64,000 bases of DNA from Spizellomyces punctatus DAOM BR117 (GCF_000182565.1 NW_015971544.1:641803-705802), one strand, 5' to 3'. Shown: positions 32,028 through 45,401, counted from the stretch's first letter. The notes: generated by a model from the letters alone, not told the origin. Program-made: numbers and translations.

Positions 32028-35000
32028 ATGGCAACTGCAATATTGGATTCAGCGTTAATACTGGATGCTTGTCAGTACGCAATATTTGGATCCGATTGCC
32101 ATACGGGCGTGATACACACTTTTAATCGGGCCGCCGAGTGCCTTACCGGCTTTGATTCGTCGGAAGTCATCGGTATCTTGTCTCCACTTCATTTTTTGGA
32201 CCCAGCGGACGTTCAGGCGTATAAGACAGTTCTATCGCAGGCCCAACGCTGTGGAGTGCCACAAGAACTTGCCGCTACGTAGGTCGACAGTGCTCTTCTT
32301 GGTTGGTTCAACTCTCAACTGATTTCCTTTCTAGGTATATTCGAAAAGACAGCTCGCGTGTGCCTGTGAAGCTCTCTGTTAACTGTGTCGGCGCCTCACG
32401 CTCTCGTGACGCCCCTATCGTTGGGTTCGTAGCGGTGGCTGTTGATATGTCTGAACAGAAGCGCATGGAAAAGCAAATGCGCGAGCTATCGACGGCAATG
32501 GAGAATGCAGTGGAAGGAATAGCTCGTGTGGACGTAAAAGGGCATTACACTCTTGTAAATAAAGCATATGCAGCAACACTGCTGTATGATCCCGAGGAGC
32601 TGATTGGAAAAAGCTGGGAGTCCACGTTATACCGTGACTCAGAAGAAAAAGTCAATGAAGCATATCGAAGCATGATCAAAGAAGGAAGAGGGGTGGCAGA
32701 AGTGCGTGCGGTGCGACGGGATGGGCAGACGTTTTACAAAGAAGTAACGCTGGTACCATGCTACGACGACGATAAAGGGGAAATTGTCGGACATTATTGT
32801 TTCATGAGAGACATCACAGACAGAAAAACACAAGAGGAAAGTCTTCGCATCAGCCAGTTACGTCTCCAGGAGGCCCAGGTATGTCTATTTTCTGCTGTTT
32901 GTCTTGACTGCCGATCTCATGTTTTCTTTTATTGCCTTTTTGCAGGCAATCGCTCATCTCGGATCGTGGGAATATAATGTTGCGACAGGTTTGCATTATT
33001 TCGGTCTTTCGCCTCGAACTTCCCACAAACATACCTAAGTCGGCATAGGCTCCATAAGTTGGAGTGACGAACTTTGTAGGATATTTGGAATAGAACCCAC
33101 CGAACGCAGTGGTAGCAAGAACTTTGGCATGGAGGTGGGGCATCACCTATGAACCCTGATTAGTCATCATCACGTTTCTAACTGGTTCTGAATCTAGGAA
33201 TACATGCAGCTCCTGGTGGACGAAGATCGACCATTGATATTATCTTCCATTGACCAGTGTGTGCAAACAGGAACTCCTTATGAGGTGGATCATCGTATAC
33301 GACGAGCGGATGGGCATGTCCGCGTCCTTTGCGGACGGGGCCGTGGTATTATGGATGCAGAAGGCCGTCTGACCAAGTTGATAGGCACAGCACAGGATGT
33401 GACGGAACAAAAACAAACAGAGCGTGAACTTATTGCGGCAAAAGAAGAGGCCCTGGAAGCATCGAGACACAAATCTGCTTTCCTACGGAATATGTATGGA
33501 TTCCTATAAAAGGCATTTACAAATTGGGCATAGGGGTTCTTACGCAGTTCATTCCGCAGGTCTCACGAAGTTCGAACTCCAATCAATGGCATTACCGGGT
33601 AAGATCAAAATGATTCTGGGTTTGCCAATTTCAATTTAGTCCTTATGGTATCTCATCCATTTGTGCAGAATGACGTCCTTGGTAGGACGTGCAGGTTGAT
33701 GACTTCTTTTCGCCTTGCTCATGCTCTTGGCCTTTTCAGCTATTGCAAACGAATCTTACACCTGAGCAAGCGGAGTACGCCAATGGGATTCGAGCGTCTG
33801 CTAGCGTTCTTTTGACGGTGGTTAACGATATCCTTGATTTCAGGTGAGATATCTGCGGTTTAGCAACTAAGCTACAGTAATAGTCGATTATTAATTCCGT
33901 TGGTTCAGTAAAGTTGAAGCGGGGAAGATAGAACTGGAACGAATCCCGTTCACAATAGCAGAAGTGGTTGCCGACGTAGCACGCATGACGTCATGCGTAG
34001 CGGAGCCTAAAGGACTGGCCCTCGAAGTTGAAGTGACCGATGAAGGACAGACGCTTGTGATAGGAGATCCAAATCGTTTGAGTCAAATACTCATAAACTT
34101 GACAAACAACGCAATCAAGGTAGGGGAGAGATCAGTAGTAGATATGATCATCTGGGCTCATATATCATGGTGTACAGTTCACTGAAAGGGGAAAGGTGAC
34201 AATACGGGTCCGCCGAATATCAGCATTAAGAAAACCTCTCTCACGCGCGGCAAGTGAGGTTGGCGATAGTTTAGATGGAACAGATAGATCACATAGCGAT
34301 GACAATCAAAGAGAGGCCCACCCTTCAAGCATACCTTTCCTGTTCGAGGTAATTGATACTGGGATTGGAATATCACCGGAAGCGCAGAAACGGCTCTTCG
34401 TGCCTTTTTCGCAGGCAGACTCGTCAACAACCAGGTTGCTTCACTTTTAAACTCGGAACGGTGTTGATCATGGATCACTCACCCTTCGACATAGGAAATT
34501 TGGGGGAACAGGGCTGGGGCTCTCGATTTGTAAATCGTTTGTTACATTGATGGTAAGCGTGGTGTTCCCAGTTATGCTTAACACCGTGATACACGATCAT
34601 GTAATTCGTTGAACTAGAACGGGTTGATCGATGTGGATAGTACGGAGGGTCATGGGTCAAGGTTCTACTTTATGGTCGAGTTCCCTGTCGTGGAATCAAA
34701 TCATCCGAATCCTCCACCCAATGGCTGCGTGACAGCGGCCTCCCACAGTCCTTTTACCAGCAACTCAACACTGACGGACGGGCCAGAAGCTACCGAAGCT
34801 CTAACCTCAGATGACAAATCAACTTTGCGGATCCTTGTCGTCGAGGACAATGATATGAATCGATTGATATGCGCTAAAATGTTGCAAAAACTGGGCTATG
34901 CGCAAATAACACTTGCTGTAAACGGCAAGGAATGTATTGATTTGATAAAAGCTGTAAGCGCCGAACGCTCGTCGTCGAATCCCTCGTCACATTCCAATAT

Positions 35001-35433
35001 GTCTGCCTTCGACGTAGTACTAATGGATTGCCAGATGCCTATAATGGTACTGTACTGCTGGTTGACGCCGAGCTAGCTGTCAATGTGTAATAGGTTCTCA
35101 TGCTCTGTCCTTGATGTTTGCTTAGGATGGATTTGAGGCTACTCGTGAGATCAGGGCCAAACACCTTTTGGATGAATATGTGCCCATTATTGCATTGACG
35201 GCTAATGCCTTAGAAGGAGATAGAGAGAGATGTCTGGAGAGTGGAATGGACTTCTTTCTCACAAAACCGGTGGTAATGGAAGATTTAAATATCATGGTAC
35301 AGGTCAGTGTTTAATACTAAAGGACGATCTGCGATCGCGCTCCCACTAACATTTCCGGATATCCATATCCACCCCTGCCTTCCATCAGACGGCGGTGAGC
35401 GTAGCCAGAGAGAAACGGCACTCGATTTTGTGA
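32028..35433 (+). CDS. Soluble PAS-containing hybrid histidine kinase
   Basis: The gene has about 14 exons and encodes roughly 830 residues. The order is: PAS ([20 protein letters not shown]), second PAS ([20 protein letters not shown], ending [14 protein letters not shown]), a third PAS/PAC (ending [16 protein letters not shown]), HisKA with the phospho-His box [14 protein letters not shown] (about 33560), HATPase with N box [17 protein letters not shown]1 [10 protein letters not shown] box [14 protein letters not shown] and G2 [16 protein letters not shown]-terminal receiver has [12 protein letters not shown], acceptor Asp in [11 protein letters not shown] and switch Lys in FLTKPVV. No membrane segment is seen, so it likely senses a cytosolic ligand or redox state and passes phosphate to an Hpt protein. 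Stop TGA is 35431-35433. Confidence 0.92.
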
Positions 35434-35597
35434 TATGACATACCTTTTTGGAACTGGATTTCATGTAGATACCTTACTGTAGATAGAATCTAGAGACTGC
35501 ACTCTTATTTGGGTCACCATATCGGGGATAAATTTGTGATGAAAATATTCAATTGCGAACATGACGATCTGCGACGCTCTGGGAGCAGAAAGTTCTG

Positions 35598-36719
35598 CTA
35601 TTTGATGCAAAGTAATAGGGGACGACAAAACCCTTTGGTACCATTCATAGTGGACGCTACAACGTGATCGACCCTCCGAAAGTTGACGCGTTCAACGAGA
35701 TATTTCTCGAAGTCCTCAGGCTTCAAGGTTATGTTGCGATAGTTGTTACGCATTTCATCGCTCAGTATGAGGCCACGCTTCCTATATGAGTCAAAGGGCT
35801 GCGGTTCCAAAAGAAGAAGACCTCCGGAATTTAATGAATGAAAACATCGCTGGAAGAAGAGTTTGATGCCGTCATCCCCGTGATTAAGGTGTATCCATTT
35901 GGTCACTGAGAGTGCTAAGATAACGTCGTATTTCAAGTCTGTGTTCGATGGATTCGGCTCATGCAACCAGTCACCGCAGCGGAACCGGACATTTAAAGGA
36001 AAGGGTTGCAAAGACCAAGATTCGGGTGGTGCTGCGATGATTGGAAGACTTCCCAATTGTAGCAGACAACTTTTCGGGAAATACTCAAGATCCATTGACA
36101 TGGGTAGGTTAACCTGATCGATGTCCATGGGATCTAATGAACTCGACTGAGCGACTTGGTCGATCTGCATCTGACCCTCTGCTCGTGTCTCAACTGACAG
36201 CCCGTGGTCTCCTGACACGGGTTGAACAAGTGAAGCTCTTTGCGCGAGGTTCATCCTCGCCTTCCTCACCAGGCCTGGATCTATGTCCACCCCCTCCACA
36301 AAAGCTGGCGAGAAGAACATTCCCAGGGCAATGGTAAGAAAGCCCGCGTTACAGCCAACATCCAACACCTTCTTTCCCGCGAACCAGGATTTCTCAAACC
36401 AGCTTAACCGCGGATCCACACGCGCAAGAGGGCCGACACGTTTTGAGTAATAGTGCGCGTAGTTGCCAAGCGAATGTAGCGGCCGACGCTTTGGCGCAGG
36501 AAAAATGTTTTTAGCATTTGACTGCTTGATCTTTTCGGTCACGTTCGACGGATTCTGGTGTCGGAGTGTAGCGTCCGGGACCAGCATGGGTCGTGAAGCG
36601 CCTCCAAGAGCTTCTCGCGGCGCGAAAGCTGGTCTCCTTCTACCCCGTTGGCCAGAATTGCAACTTCTTTCATTTTCAAGATGAGCAAGGTACGGGTTCA
36701 ATGGCATCTGGTCTGTCAT
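35598..36719 (-). CDS. Bin3/MEPCE-type RNA methyltransferase
   Basis: A single exon of 373 residues. After a basic disordered N-terminus comes NYAHYYSKR, then the SAM-binding motif VLDVGCNAGFLTIAL, then VEGVDIDPGLVRKAR. A 70-residue low-complexity insert separates this from VRFRCGDWL, YDVILALSVTKWIHLNHGD and the Bin3 hallmark GGLLLLEPQPFDSYRKR. The C-terminus has FRRVDHVV and GFCRPLLLC. The family methylates the gamma-phosphate of small RNAs (7SK, U6) or the 5' monophosphate of tRNA-His (BCDIN3D). The EPQPWxSYxKR-like motif has Phe for Trp. The RNA substrate is not deducible. Confidence 0.9.
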   Translation of the reverse strand: MTDQMPLNPYLAHLENERSCNSGQRGRRRPAFAPREALGGASRPMLVPDATLRHQNPSNVTEKIKQSNAKNIFPAPKRRPLHSLGNYAHYYSKRVGPLARVDPRLSWFEKSWFAGKKVLDVGCNAGFLTIALGMFFSPAFVEGVDIDPGLVRKARMNLAQRASLVQPVSGDHGLSVETRAEGQMQIDQVAQSSSLDPMDIDQVNLPMSMDLEYFPKSCLLQLGSLPIIAAPPESWSLQPFPLNVRFRCGDWLHEPNPSNTDLKYDVILALSVTKWIHLNHGDDGIKLFFQRCFHSLNSGGLLLLEPQPFDSYRKRGLILSDEMRNNYRNITLKPEDFEKYLVERVNFRRVDHVVASTMNGTKGFCRPLLLCIK

Positions 36720-36779
36720 GTCTAATGACTCTGTGAGTGTGGAAATGCAAGTCAGTCAACATGTTGCACTGCACCCAAA

Positions 36780-37516
36780 TGAATTAGCCACATTTATTGT
36801 GAATCATTGGTAATTAGGCTTAGTACAGTAGTTAGCTTTATCCAGGCTCGTTGTCGCCGCACCCAAGCAGTTGAAACCGTACTGTGTGGGCAGGTTTGAT
36901 GCACAAAAGATGCACCACCATGAAAAACGGGTCCAATATGTGCGGCCATACTATGAAAACGGGTCCAATATGTGCGGCCATGAACGAATTGCCCTTGCGG
37001 CCATCTATGAGAGGAATATTCTGTTGTTGCCACCTGCATGACGCTCCATGACTCAATATATCCGCTCTTTTTTCTATATAAACCCCCCCTCGTCCTCTTC
37101 CCCCATCCTGTTCTTTACCCTCGACTCGCAAGCATCTGCTCAACGCTCAAGCAATTCTCAAGTCCATCATGAGAATACTGCTCTGGTGCCGAGGACCTCG
37201 TCCACCCGACAAATACAACATAACTCCTTGCAAATGCTGCTACTACTATGTTGCTACGATCGCAGGTATATCGTTATGATTGTTCCCACGCGTATTACCA
37301 GTCTAATTCTGACTTTACTAGTATCTGAAACATCCTCCGACTAAGAATTTCGGAATCAAAGGGCGAGTAGGATTTCTCTCGTGGTGGTGGGCTTAGTTAC
37401 CCGGTTGACCAACCGTGACGTTATCGCATGTGTAATTGGGCCTAGTGATAGTTGGTTACTTGTAAGGAGATGGTAGCTACTGTACTGTACACTATTGTGT
37501 GTTATTGCCAATACAC
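36780..37516 (+). repeat. Dispersed TG...CA repeat with TATA box and mini-ORF, copy 1
   Basis: This 737-base segment matches 47974-48619. Shared landmarks are the TGAATTAgCCACA start, ACGGGTCCAATATGTGC boxes, TTTTTTCTATATAAACCCCCC, a short coding-like stretch (MRILLWCRGPRPPDKYN), a GT-AG intron-like segment and the end GTTATTGCCAATACA. Copy 1 holds two tandem ACGGGTCCAATATGTGCGGCCAT boxes (36927 and 36958 regions); copy 2 holds one. The TG/CA ends and internal TATA box suggest a solo LTR, but a small duplicated gene is possible. The exon 2 frame in copy 1 is disrupted by an extra A. Confidence 0.65.
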
Positions 37517-37872
37517 CTGCTGTCAGCACTACTGTACCCATTAGCACTCCAATTGTGGTTTCAAATGCATCACGTCAATCAATGTCGTAGAGGTGTGCCA
37601 AGCGTGGTCATCTGCAAGGTGGTGATGCCAGCTATCCTTCCTTTCTTATGAGGTACAAGTCGTGTGCTCAGCGGCTGTGTTCGCAAAGAATCTCTGCCTC
37701 TTGGAGGAAGCCTAAATTTATGTGTGAACAATGTGCTGGTGGCCATCAAGGGGGCTATTGGAGTGATTGGCTGTATTGCCGGCTGGAGTGCAGTTCTTGC
37801 CATCCACATCCACGTGAGCACGGTTCTTCCTCAGGATGCGAACCTTGGTAGCCTACTGACGATGCCACAACC

Positions 37873-39463
37873 ATGCGCATAGATCCCTTATCAAACAATC
37901 ACGATGCGGCGACAAATGTGAACGCATCCGATGAGGAGAGATATGAGGTCAGTGCTATCGGACGTTTCGGTCTTGGACAACACAGAGTGCAAATAGCGTT
38001 AAATTTGACTAGGTTGAAGAGATTCTGGATGTGAAGAGCGTAAACGTATGCTGCCCCACTTCGGATAGGTCGTCTTTCCCATCTTCAGTTTAACTTACGC
38101 AAGCAGCGTAGCGAAGGTATAAATATAAGCTCAAGTGGAAAGGCTACACGGAAACCTCTTGGGAGCCGGAGGAGAATCTTGATTGTCCCGACCTGTTGGC
38201 GACCTTCTGGCGGGCCCGCACGCACAATACGCGTAAACGGAAACGTGCCGCAGATGATGCGAACCCCATAAGGTCCGAAAGAAAAGGGGGCAGTAGTGGA
38301 TGTTATTTCTCAGTACCGAAATTGAACTCAGGGCCGGCTCGTAGAGGCTCTGAACAGACTTCGATCAGGCACTCGTTACAGGTAGAGCCACTGCGTTTTT
38401 TGTCTCTGTATCAATTGCAAGTATGGCTGACTGCATGACGCATGTCTTGCGATTTTCTCTCGAAGGAAATTACTCGTCAAGATTCGGATTCTTTCAGACC
38501 GCTGCCAGACACCCCACATTGGGAAGCATGGAGAGCTTTACTAGTTGGTGCTGAGTATGAGACACTGGTCAGAAATACCTTTGATAATAGCGGACCCCCG
38601 GAAAATTTCGAATGGACGGAGAAGCTCATATATACCGGGACCGACATACCCGACTCTGAATTCACTGTCGCCTGTGAGTGTAAGGATTTTTGCGGAAAAG
38701 ATTGTTTGTGCATCTTGGAGTACGACCAGCAAAATGCACCCTATGATTCTGATGGACGGGTGAAGGAAGGACCCGCTTACGGCGCCATATACGAGTGTCA
38801 TAGTAGTTGTCCATGTCCTCAAGATTGTCACAATCGCGTTGTTCAAAAAGGGCGGAAGATTCCTTTGGAGATTTTCAGATGTGGGGATGCCAGAGGTTGG
38901 GGGGTAAGAACACTCCAACGAATAGCGAAAGGACAATTTATCTCAAAGGTGAGGCGTCAGGTCTGCAGCACCCCGTCGACTTACCATCTAATTTGCAACG
39001 TCGCTTGTGTTCAAGTACGTTGGAGAAATGATTACATCTGAAGAAGCCGAGAAGCGAGGCAAGACGTACGATACAAATGGGGTGACGTTCTTGTTTGATA
39101 TTGACTATGATATCGGAGAATATGATGGCGAAGGAGCAAAGTATTGTGTGGATGCGTATCGGAAGGGAAACATCGCTCGGTTTTTCAACCATTCATGCGA
39201 CCCCAATATTGCCTCGTACGCGGTATATAATCTCCAGTATGTTCTCTCTGTGTAATCGTTGGTTCATCTATTATTCTTTGCAGGTTTTCATAGATAACTT
39301 GTCACCCGAGCAGCATCAACTTGCTTTTTTTGCCGTGAGAGATGTGGACGAAGGAGAAGAGCTCACATTTGATTATGCAGGAAGCACAAAACCTCATAGA
39401 TCAAAGCGGGCTACTGCATGCCTCTGTGGTGCTGAAAATTGCAGAGGATTTGTACCGTTATAA
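37873..39463 (+). CDS. clr4: Chromodomain-SET histone H3K9 methyltransferase (Clr4/SUV39 type)
   Basis: Six exons in frame: 37873-37947, 38013-38039, 38112-38381, 38466-38948, 39016-39222 and 39284-39463, giving 413 residues. The chromodomain (residues about 24-60) reads ERYEVEEILD and [19 protein letters not shown] and binds methylated H3K9. The pre-SET zinc cluster has [13 protein letters not shown] and [15 protein letters not shown]. The SET core has [49 protein letters not shown] and [10 protein letters not shown], and post-[11 protein letters not shown]. All catalytic landmarks are present. It should write heterochromatin marks in the nucleus, relevant to silencing of repeats such as those in this window. 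The 39222 donor was preferred because it restores the family spacing. Confidence 0.93.
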
Positions 39464-40288
39464 AAGTTCACTCTAACGCTCAACTATTGCGAAGTTCGTG
39501 CCGCCCAATAGCTGAGGCACAACGTGGTTGCTGTTTGTAGACGAGTGAGAATCATCTGACAAGTATGAAGCCACTCTGCATGCGAGAGTTCATCTTTCAT
39601 TTCATAGTGTTAATGCGCTTGAAAACGTTAGCTCCTCAGGAGGGTGCGGGGAACTATTGCAGATGATCACTACACAACACCAATCTTCACGTCTGGTCGG
39701 TGAGAGGGTCCTGAGTCATACCGAACCATTCAAACCGGATCCAAGCGCATGTTGACATAAGCTTCTCCGATGGATGGTCCACAAAACTTACGCCCGCAAG
39801 GCAGGCTATTCATCTGCTTCCAAAGACCAAATTTAGTAGAATTTCTACGACTTGGAAATCTACAGCAAGCGACAAATGTGATTCAGTCCCCAATTCTCGA
39901 CATATCCAAAGGTGACACGGGCAGGCTAGTTTGCAACAAGAACATCTGTAGTCGAGCGAGATTTTAGCTGATGAGTTGGTTAAAACTGGTTGTAAGGTCA
40001 ATAGTGGGGGGATGACATTATCTGCTGCCTGCGCTGAGGTGTAAATATACTTGAATGATATATTTATATTTCTATGCAAGTGAGAAGTGGTGACTATTTT
40101 TAGTAACAATCGTTAAGGCGCCTCTTATCGCCTCATTTCCTGGCTGTTCGCAGTTGTTGTGGGACCGTTTCCCGTCCTATCCGAGAGCACTGAATCGGGG
40201 ACTACAAGACGTAAATAACAACAACACAGAAACAAAGTTAATCGATCGTTATCCTTGTCAAAAGCAGAACTTCACGTTGCGGTTTACC
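39464..40288. other. Intergenic region upstream of the homeobox gene
   Basis: About 0.8 kb without a convincing gene. The frame from 40154 is open into the homeobox gene but starts without ATG, so it is taken as 5' leader. Confidence 0.4.
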
Positions 40289-41949
40289 ATGATTACAGAC
40301 GAGGTGATGAAGAAAGAAACGAGTTCACCTTCTCCTTCCCCTCGCGGCATTGTAAGCTCTCCAACCAACAGCGTTAGTAAATCAATTCCTACAGGCTACC
40401 AAAAACAGCCAATTGAGAAAATGGTTCATGAGAACCAGCCGAAAGCAGCCTCACAGCCTCCAGACGTCGTTCAGCAGACAGCCAGTGCCGCGGAAGACGA
40501 CGCCGTCCAAGAAAACTTCCCTTCGGGCCAGCAAATGCCAGTGGCAAGCCAAGTGGATGGTATGCCTGAGTCAGTTGATTGTGGAGAGTTGATGGATATT
40601 GACCCCGCTGAACAAGACGAAGAGGAGGATGACGAATATACAGATTCGGAAGTCAGCAGTTTGCATCCTCAAGATGAGATAGTCACTGCTAGTGACAGAA
40701 GATCTTGTGAACGTAAAGAGTCTATTTTTGAAACGTCAACCGAATCACTCCTGCGCAATGCAGAAAGAGGCCCTAGGCGCAAGCCAAAACGCAAGCGAAC
40801 CTCGCCCGAACAGCTATCGGATCTCCTCTCCGTTTTCGATAAAACCGACACACCCTCCTACGAAATTCGGGAGCAGCTAGCGAAGAAGTTGAGAATGACG
40901 AATCGCGAGGTTCAGGTACAAAGTTGCAATTTTCACGTTAGCGTTGCTCCAATGATCGCTAATCTTAATCCTGGGGGTGTTAGGTGTGGTTTCAAAATAG
41001 GCGAGCTAAAATGAATCGCAACAAAAGCGGTGCAGAAAAGCGAGCAATCGGAACTTCCCCTACTGCGGGCAACAGTAAGAGAGAATCGATATCTTCTGGC
41101 TCCGGCAGGCGCAGTTCCAGTGCCCAGCAGCTTCCCATTTCTATGTCCAGACGTAGCAGCGTGCTCGTTCCACATCCCGGTAACCGTCGCCCAACACTCC
41201 TCATCAACCCAATGATCCCCATGGCACCAAATGCGGCTGTCTCGCCAATGGTCCCGTTCATTACTAGTCAAGGTCACTTTGTCAACCCTGCCCTGACTGC
41301 AACCGGCACCACGATGCCCCAATTTATCGCTCCAATGTTTGTTCCGCCAAGCACTCCCGTTTCGTCAAACGCCCCGCGACAACAGCAATCAAAATCTTCA
41401 CAAGCCGCAACGACGCAGCCTGCTTCAGTCCCACACTTCTTTCCACCGCCGACCATGATCTATCCTATGCCACAGTATATCATACCCTTTCCTTACCAAG
41501 CTATCGGTCAGCAACCCGCTCTGGCCCAAGCTGCCGGGGGGACACATATGACTGCATTTCCCCTTATGGCAGCCAGGCGTGCCTCTCAGTCGACAGTGAA
41601 AACCAAGGAGAGTAATTCCATGTCCGCACCAAACTATATTGCAAAATCAGATCCGAAAAGCGTAGTACAGGCCTTAAACCAATCACGCTCAATGACATCG
41701 GACGGTCAAGTTTTAGGCTCGTCGTCTGCAGTGGCCAACAAACTAGAGCCGAAGCTCCGCACTTCTGCGGATTCGACAGGCAAGGAAGATGACGCTACAG
41801 CCGCGGCAGAGTTGCTTTTAAATGCAGCTCACATCATGAGCCGCCGTGCATCAATGTCTGCCGAAGCTGTGGAGGCGGAACGAAACAACAAGGCGATATC
41901 AATTGGACAGGATAAGGGCCCATCTGAAAAGATCTGGAGGCCGTGGTAG
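40289..41949 (+). CDS. Homeodomain transcription factor, 530 aa
   Basis: Two exons, 40289-40915 and 40984-41949. The homeodomain spans residues about 170-230: KRKRTSPEQLSDLLSVFDKT in helix 1, then YEIREQLAKKLRMTNREVQ, and recognition helix VWFQNRRAKMNR, which includes the invariant WFQNRR. The intron falls just before VWFQ, a common homeobox position. The N-terminus is acidic and Ser/Pro-rich (EQDEEEDDEYTDSEVSS), the C-terminus low-complexity with Pro, Gln and Ser. This fits a nuclear activator or repressor. The specific class is not assigned. Confidence 0.9.
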
Positions 41950-42143
41950 TGGCACCTCATGTCTGGAGATGTTGGTTGGGATGGGAACTTTGTGTATCTT
42001 TTCTTTTTCCCTTGAATTTTATCGTTAAAGAGATGTCAGACTGTGCATTTGGTCACGTTTGTCCTCTCCTCAAGTAAATGATCATTATCTATTTACACAA
42101 TCGAAAATTACTACAAATAATAAACGACAGAGTCCTTCATACT

Positions 42144-44500
42144 TCACATCATCGCCTTCAGCCCAGAAAAGTCTTCAGGATACGCTGGATTCCACATGCG
42201 TTCTTGCACGTAAGTCAGCAGCGCAGCAGCTCTTTCCTCGTCCCGCAAGGTAGCAGCTGGTACGGGTTGACCTGGGCTGGCGCCATACATGCGAACAATG
42301 GCAGGTTCATGAGCCAAACCCTGTTGACCGCGCACATTAGTACAATGGTTCCATTCGTGCGATGAATATGAATCGCCTTACCTCACGTAGAGCCGTGTGA
42401 ATCACGTCTCGGGCGATCAAAGCAGAGATCTCCCGAATGCGTTGCAATCGTGGGTATAAGCGCTGCTCACTCCGCTCCTCTTCTGTCAAGGATTCAGCCA
42501 GAGTGACGGCACTCTGGTAGACCATGTCATCGGTGACACGCTCCGCCTTCGCAAGGACAGTGCCGCGCCCAAGACCTGGGAAGATGTACATATTGTTGCC
42601 CTGCCCAGGCTCCAGCACTTGTTTGCTGTAGGGATCGAGAAAAGCCGGGAACGCCGTACCGGAGGCAAAAAGTACTTTTCCTTTTGTGTGAATCATCGCT
42701 TGCTCAAATGTACACTCTGCATTCTACGCCAGGAGAAACTGCCTGTAAGCCAATTGACCTTTGTTCCCAACGTGCGTACACTCATCCTGGCCTACCGTCA
42801 AGGGATTCGAAAGAGGGAAGATAATCGGTCGGTCGTTCATTGAAGCCATGAGCTCTATGATATCTGGCGTAAATGCTCCACCTTGACTTGCGAGCCCAAT
42901 CAAAGCTGTGGGTTGAACGTAGTTGATCACATCCGCGAGAGTTTTGAATTGCTTGCCGCCGTTGTCCGAGCGAGCAAAGAGTGTTTTATGCTGAGGAAGT
43001 TTATCACCGCGGTCAAATGTCACCAGTCCTTTTGAATCTACAAGCCAAAATACATCTCTTGCAGCCTCTGGGCTCATCCCTCCAGATTTGATAAAATGAT
43101 CCTTCAACTGGCTCGCGACGCCAACCCCTGCAGAACCAGCTCCGAAGAACAGGATTCTATGCTTGTTCAATGGGACACCGGACATGGTCAAGGCGTTGAT
43201 GAAACCGGACAGAATCACGGCGCCCGTCCCTTGTATGTCGTCATTGAAGCACAGGTATTCGTTCCGATATCGATCCAGAGTTTGGAAGGCATGTTCAGAA
43301 CTGAAATCCTCGAATTGCACTAGCATCTGCAGGATACGGGACGAAGGACATCAGAACAGCCGGCATACTTTAAGGGGCTGTAGTAAAATATGTCTCACAT
43401 TTGGCCATTTCTTGCGTAGAGCCGCCATCACACTGTCAATATAATCAAAAAAATCTGGATCGCTTGGTCTTCGGCAACGCAGACCAAGGTACAAAGGGTC
43501 ATTCAGGTACTTGTCGTTATTCGTTCCCATGTCCAGGGTGATGGGAAGAGTACGAGAAGGGTCGAAGCCGGCGGCAGCGATGTACAAGGACAGTTTGCCG
43601 ATTGGGATTCCCATGCCATTTACCCCTGAGGTGAAATGCAACAGTGAGCACACACCTGGGATGGAGCCCATCTAATGTCCAGACGTACCTAAATCGCCCA
43701 AACCGAGAATACGGCTGCCATCCGTGATAACGCATATTTCCGGGTTAGGATATGGCCAGTTGTCGAGAATTTCCGGAATATGATCCTTATCCTCCTTGGA
43801 TAAAAAGAGACCTTCGACAAGACCAGGTGTATAGATGAGGGAGAATTTCTGACATGCCTCGCCCACAACAGGGGTATAGATGAGTGGTGTAATTTGCTGT
43901 TGTTTACAAGTCGGCAAATTAGCATATATGAAACTCGAAAGGGTGAGTTTCCACGGTCCGGACACTTACAGTCAAATGATCAATGACGACACGATAGAAA
44001 AGGGTAACGTTTTCGCTCTTAAGACGAGATAGGTAGCAATACTTTTCAATGGGAGACTCCAAGGTATTAAGGAACGTGATTACACGTTCAATCTGTTGAT
44101 CAAGAGTCTCCTGCGTAGGGGGAACAAGTCCTCGCAGACGGAGGCTGGTGCGGAGCTGTGGAGGAAATGATGTTCCTGTATTGAAATACTACATCAAAAA
44201 TCGTCCAGATGTGAAGCAACTAGTAAGCAATCAAGAAAATATTATAATACCTTGATTGATGTGTCTACTTTTTAGCACGGACATTCCACCTTTCAGGGGG
44301 GAGACGGTGTGCTTGTCGTTGATAGTTGTATTTGGCATTTTCAGGGTAGCTTGAAGGAGGGAGGGTGGTAGCAATCCTGTATAGTTGGCTGTTGGAGATA
44401 AAGGACGCGTATGGAGGGTTGGTGAGGACCAACGGCCGGTGGAGGTGATCCCTCGCAACTGCGAGTGTGAGAGGCCCACAGGTTTTCGGGCAGATCTCAT
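42144..44500 (-). CDS. Mitochondrial NAD(P)-dependent malic enzyme, 646 aa
   Basis: Exons on the minus strand: 44500-44251, 44175-43970, 43896-43689, 43625-43399, 43326-42796, 42723-42382 and 42320-42144; the sum is 647 codons. The enzyme decarboxylates malate to pyruvate. The presequence is basic (MRSARKPVGLSHSQLRG). Family blocks follow in order: SVLKSRHINQGTSFPPQLRT, LFYRVVIDHL, PLIYTPVVGEACQKF, VITDGSRILGLGDLGVNGMG (catalytic Tyr in IYTP), PITLDMGTNNDKYLNDPLY, MLVQFEDFSS, CFNDDIQGTGAVILSG (metal-binding EDF and NDD), ILFFGAGSAGVGVA for the dinucleotide and IIFPLSNPLTNAECTFEQA. Length suits the NAD-type mitochondrial group; cofactor preference is not proven. Confidence 0.95.
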
Positions 44501-45401
44501 GACTAGCACCACGCTCCGCTATGGTGGTAAGATGGGTACAGGTAGCGGTGCAGTCTCCGAATGCTGATCAGGATGAGCCACTTCGAACACGAGTCAGGGC
44601 AAATGAAGCTACACGGCAACTGCAGCGACGACGTGATTCCTTTCGATTCTGGAATCAGCGCTATCAGCTCATTGCGCACCCACTAGCCCCCCAAGATTTG
44701 CATGGCCTGCACGCCAAAAAGCACCCAGCGGCCATTTCTTCCTCTCAACACGCTGCACCCATACCTCCCACGCACTTCATTCACCTACCTTGGACAAAGA
44801 GGCACGGCCGGTCTCACTGGAGTTGATCGTATTGAAAGGAAGAAACCTTGCAAGCCAAGTGAGGAACTTTGAACGGGATGACAGGCAGAAAACCGACAGG
44901 GTGCGGATAAAGTCAACCGGAACGGGAAGAAGAAACGGGCGGACGAACGCGAGGACGGGGGGTTTTTATACGGCAAAGCCCAGTGAAAGATCTTATCTTG
45001 ACGTCACACATGAGTCATTATAGCAACCATCACATCCGGATTCAAATGTCCCAACCATCAGATCCATTTTGACAAATGTCACCGCAAATGTCATCAATAC
45101 CCATTAGATCACATTAGAATGACATTCCACTCAGCTACGGACAGCGCCGCAATGCTTAATTTGTGCGACAATCGGAAGTTTCCGGCTGCCATAGCAATCA
45201 CAATGCCAGTAACACAGCTCCTGCCAGCACGTGAAGGATTCATTGACAGGTGGTATCACGTGTCTGTCATGACAACCCAGAGGTATTTCTATGAGTCATT
45301 GAGAAAACAAGATTCCTAAAGCTTCCAACCGACAGTTTGAACAGTTTTGCCTCTTGTCAATCATTGTCATCACGCTTCCTCCCACGCACACATCAATCGA
45401 A
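44501..45401. promoter_or_regulatory. Divergent upstream region of malic enzyme and MIX17 genes
   Basis: About 0.9 kb between divergently transcribed genes. No further gene was found. The frames here (44521, 44790, 45119) lack family character. Confidence 0.35.
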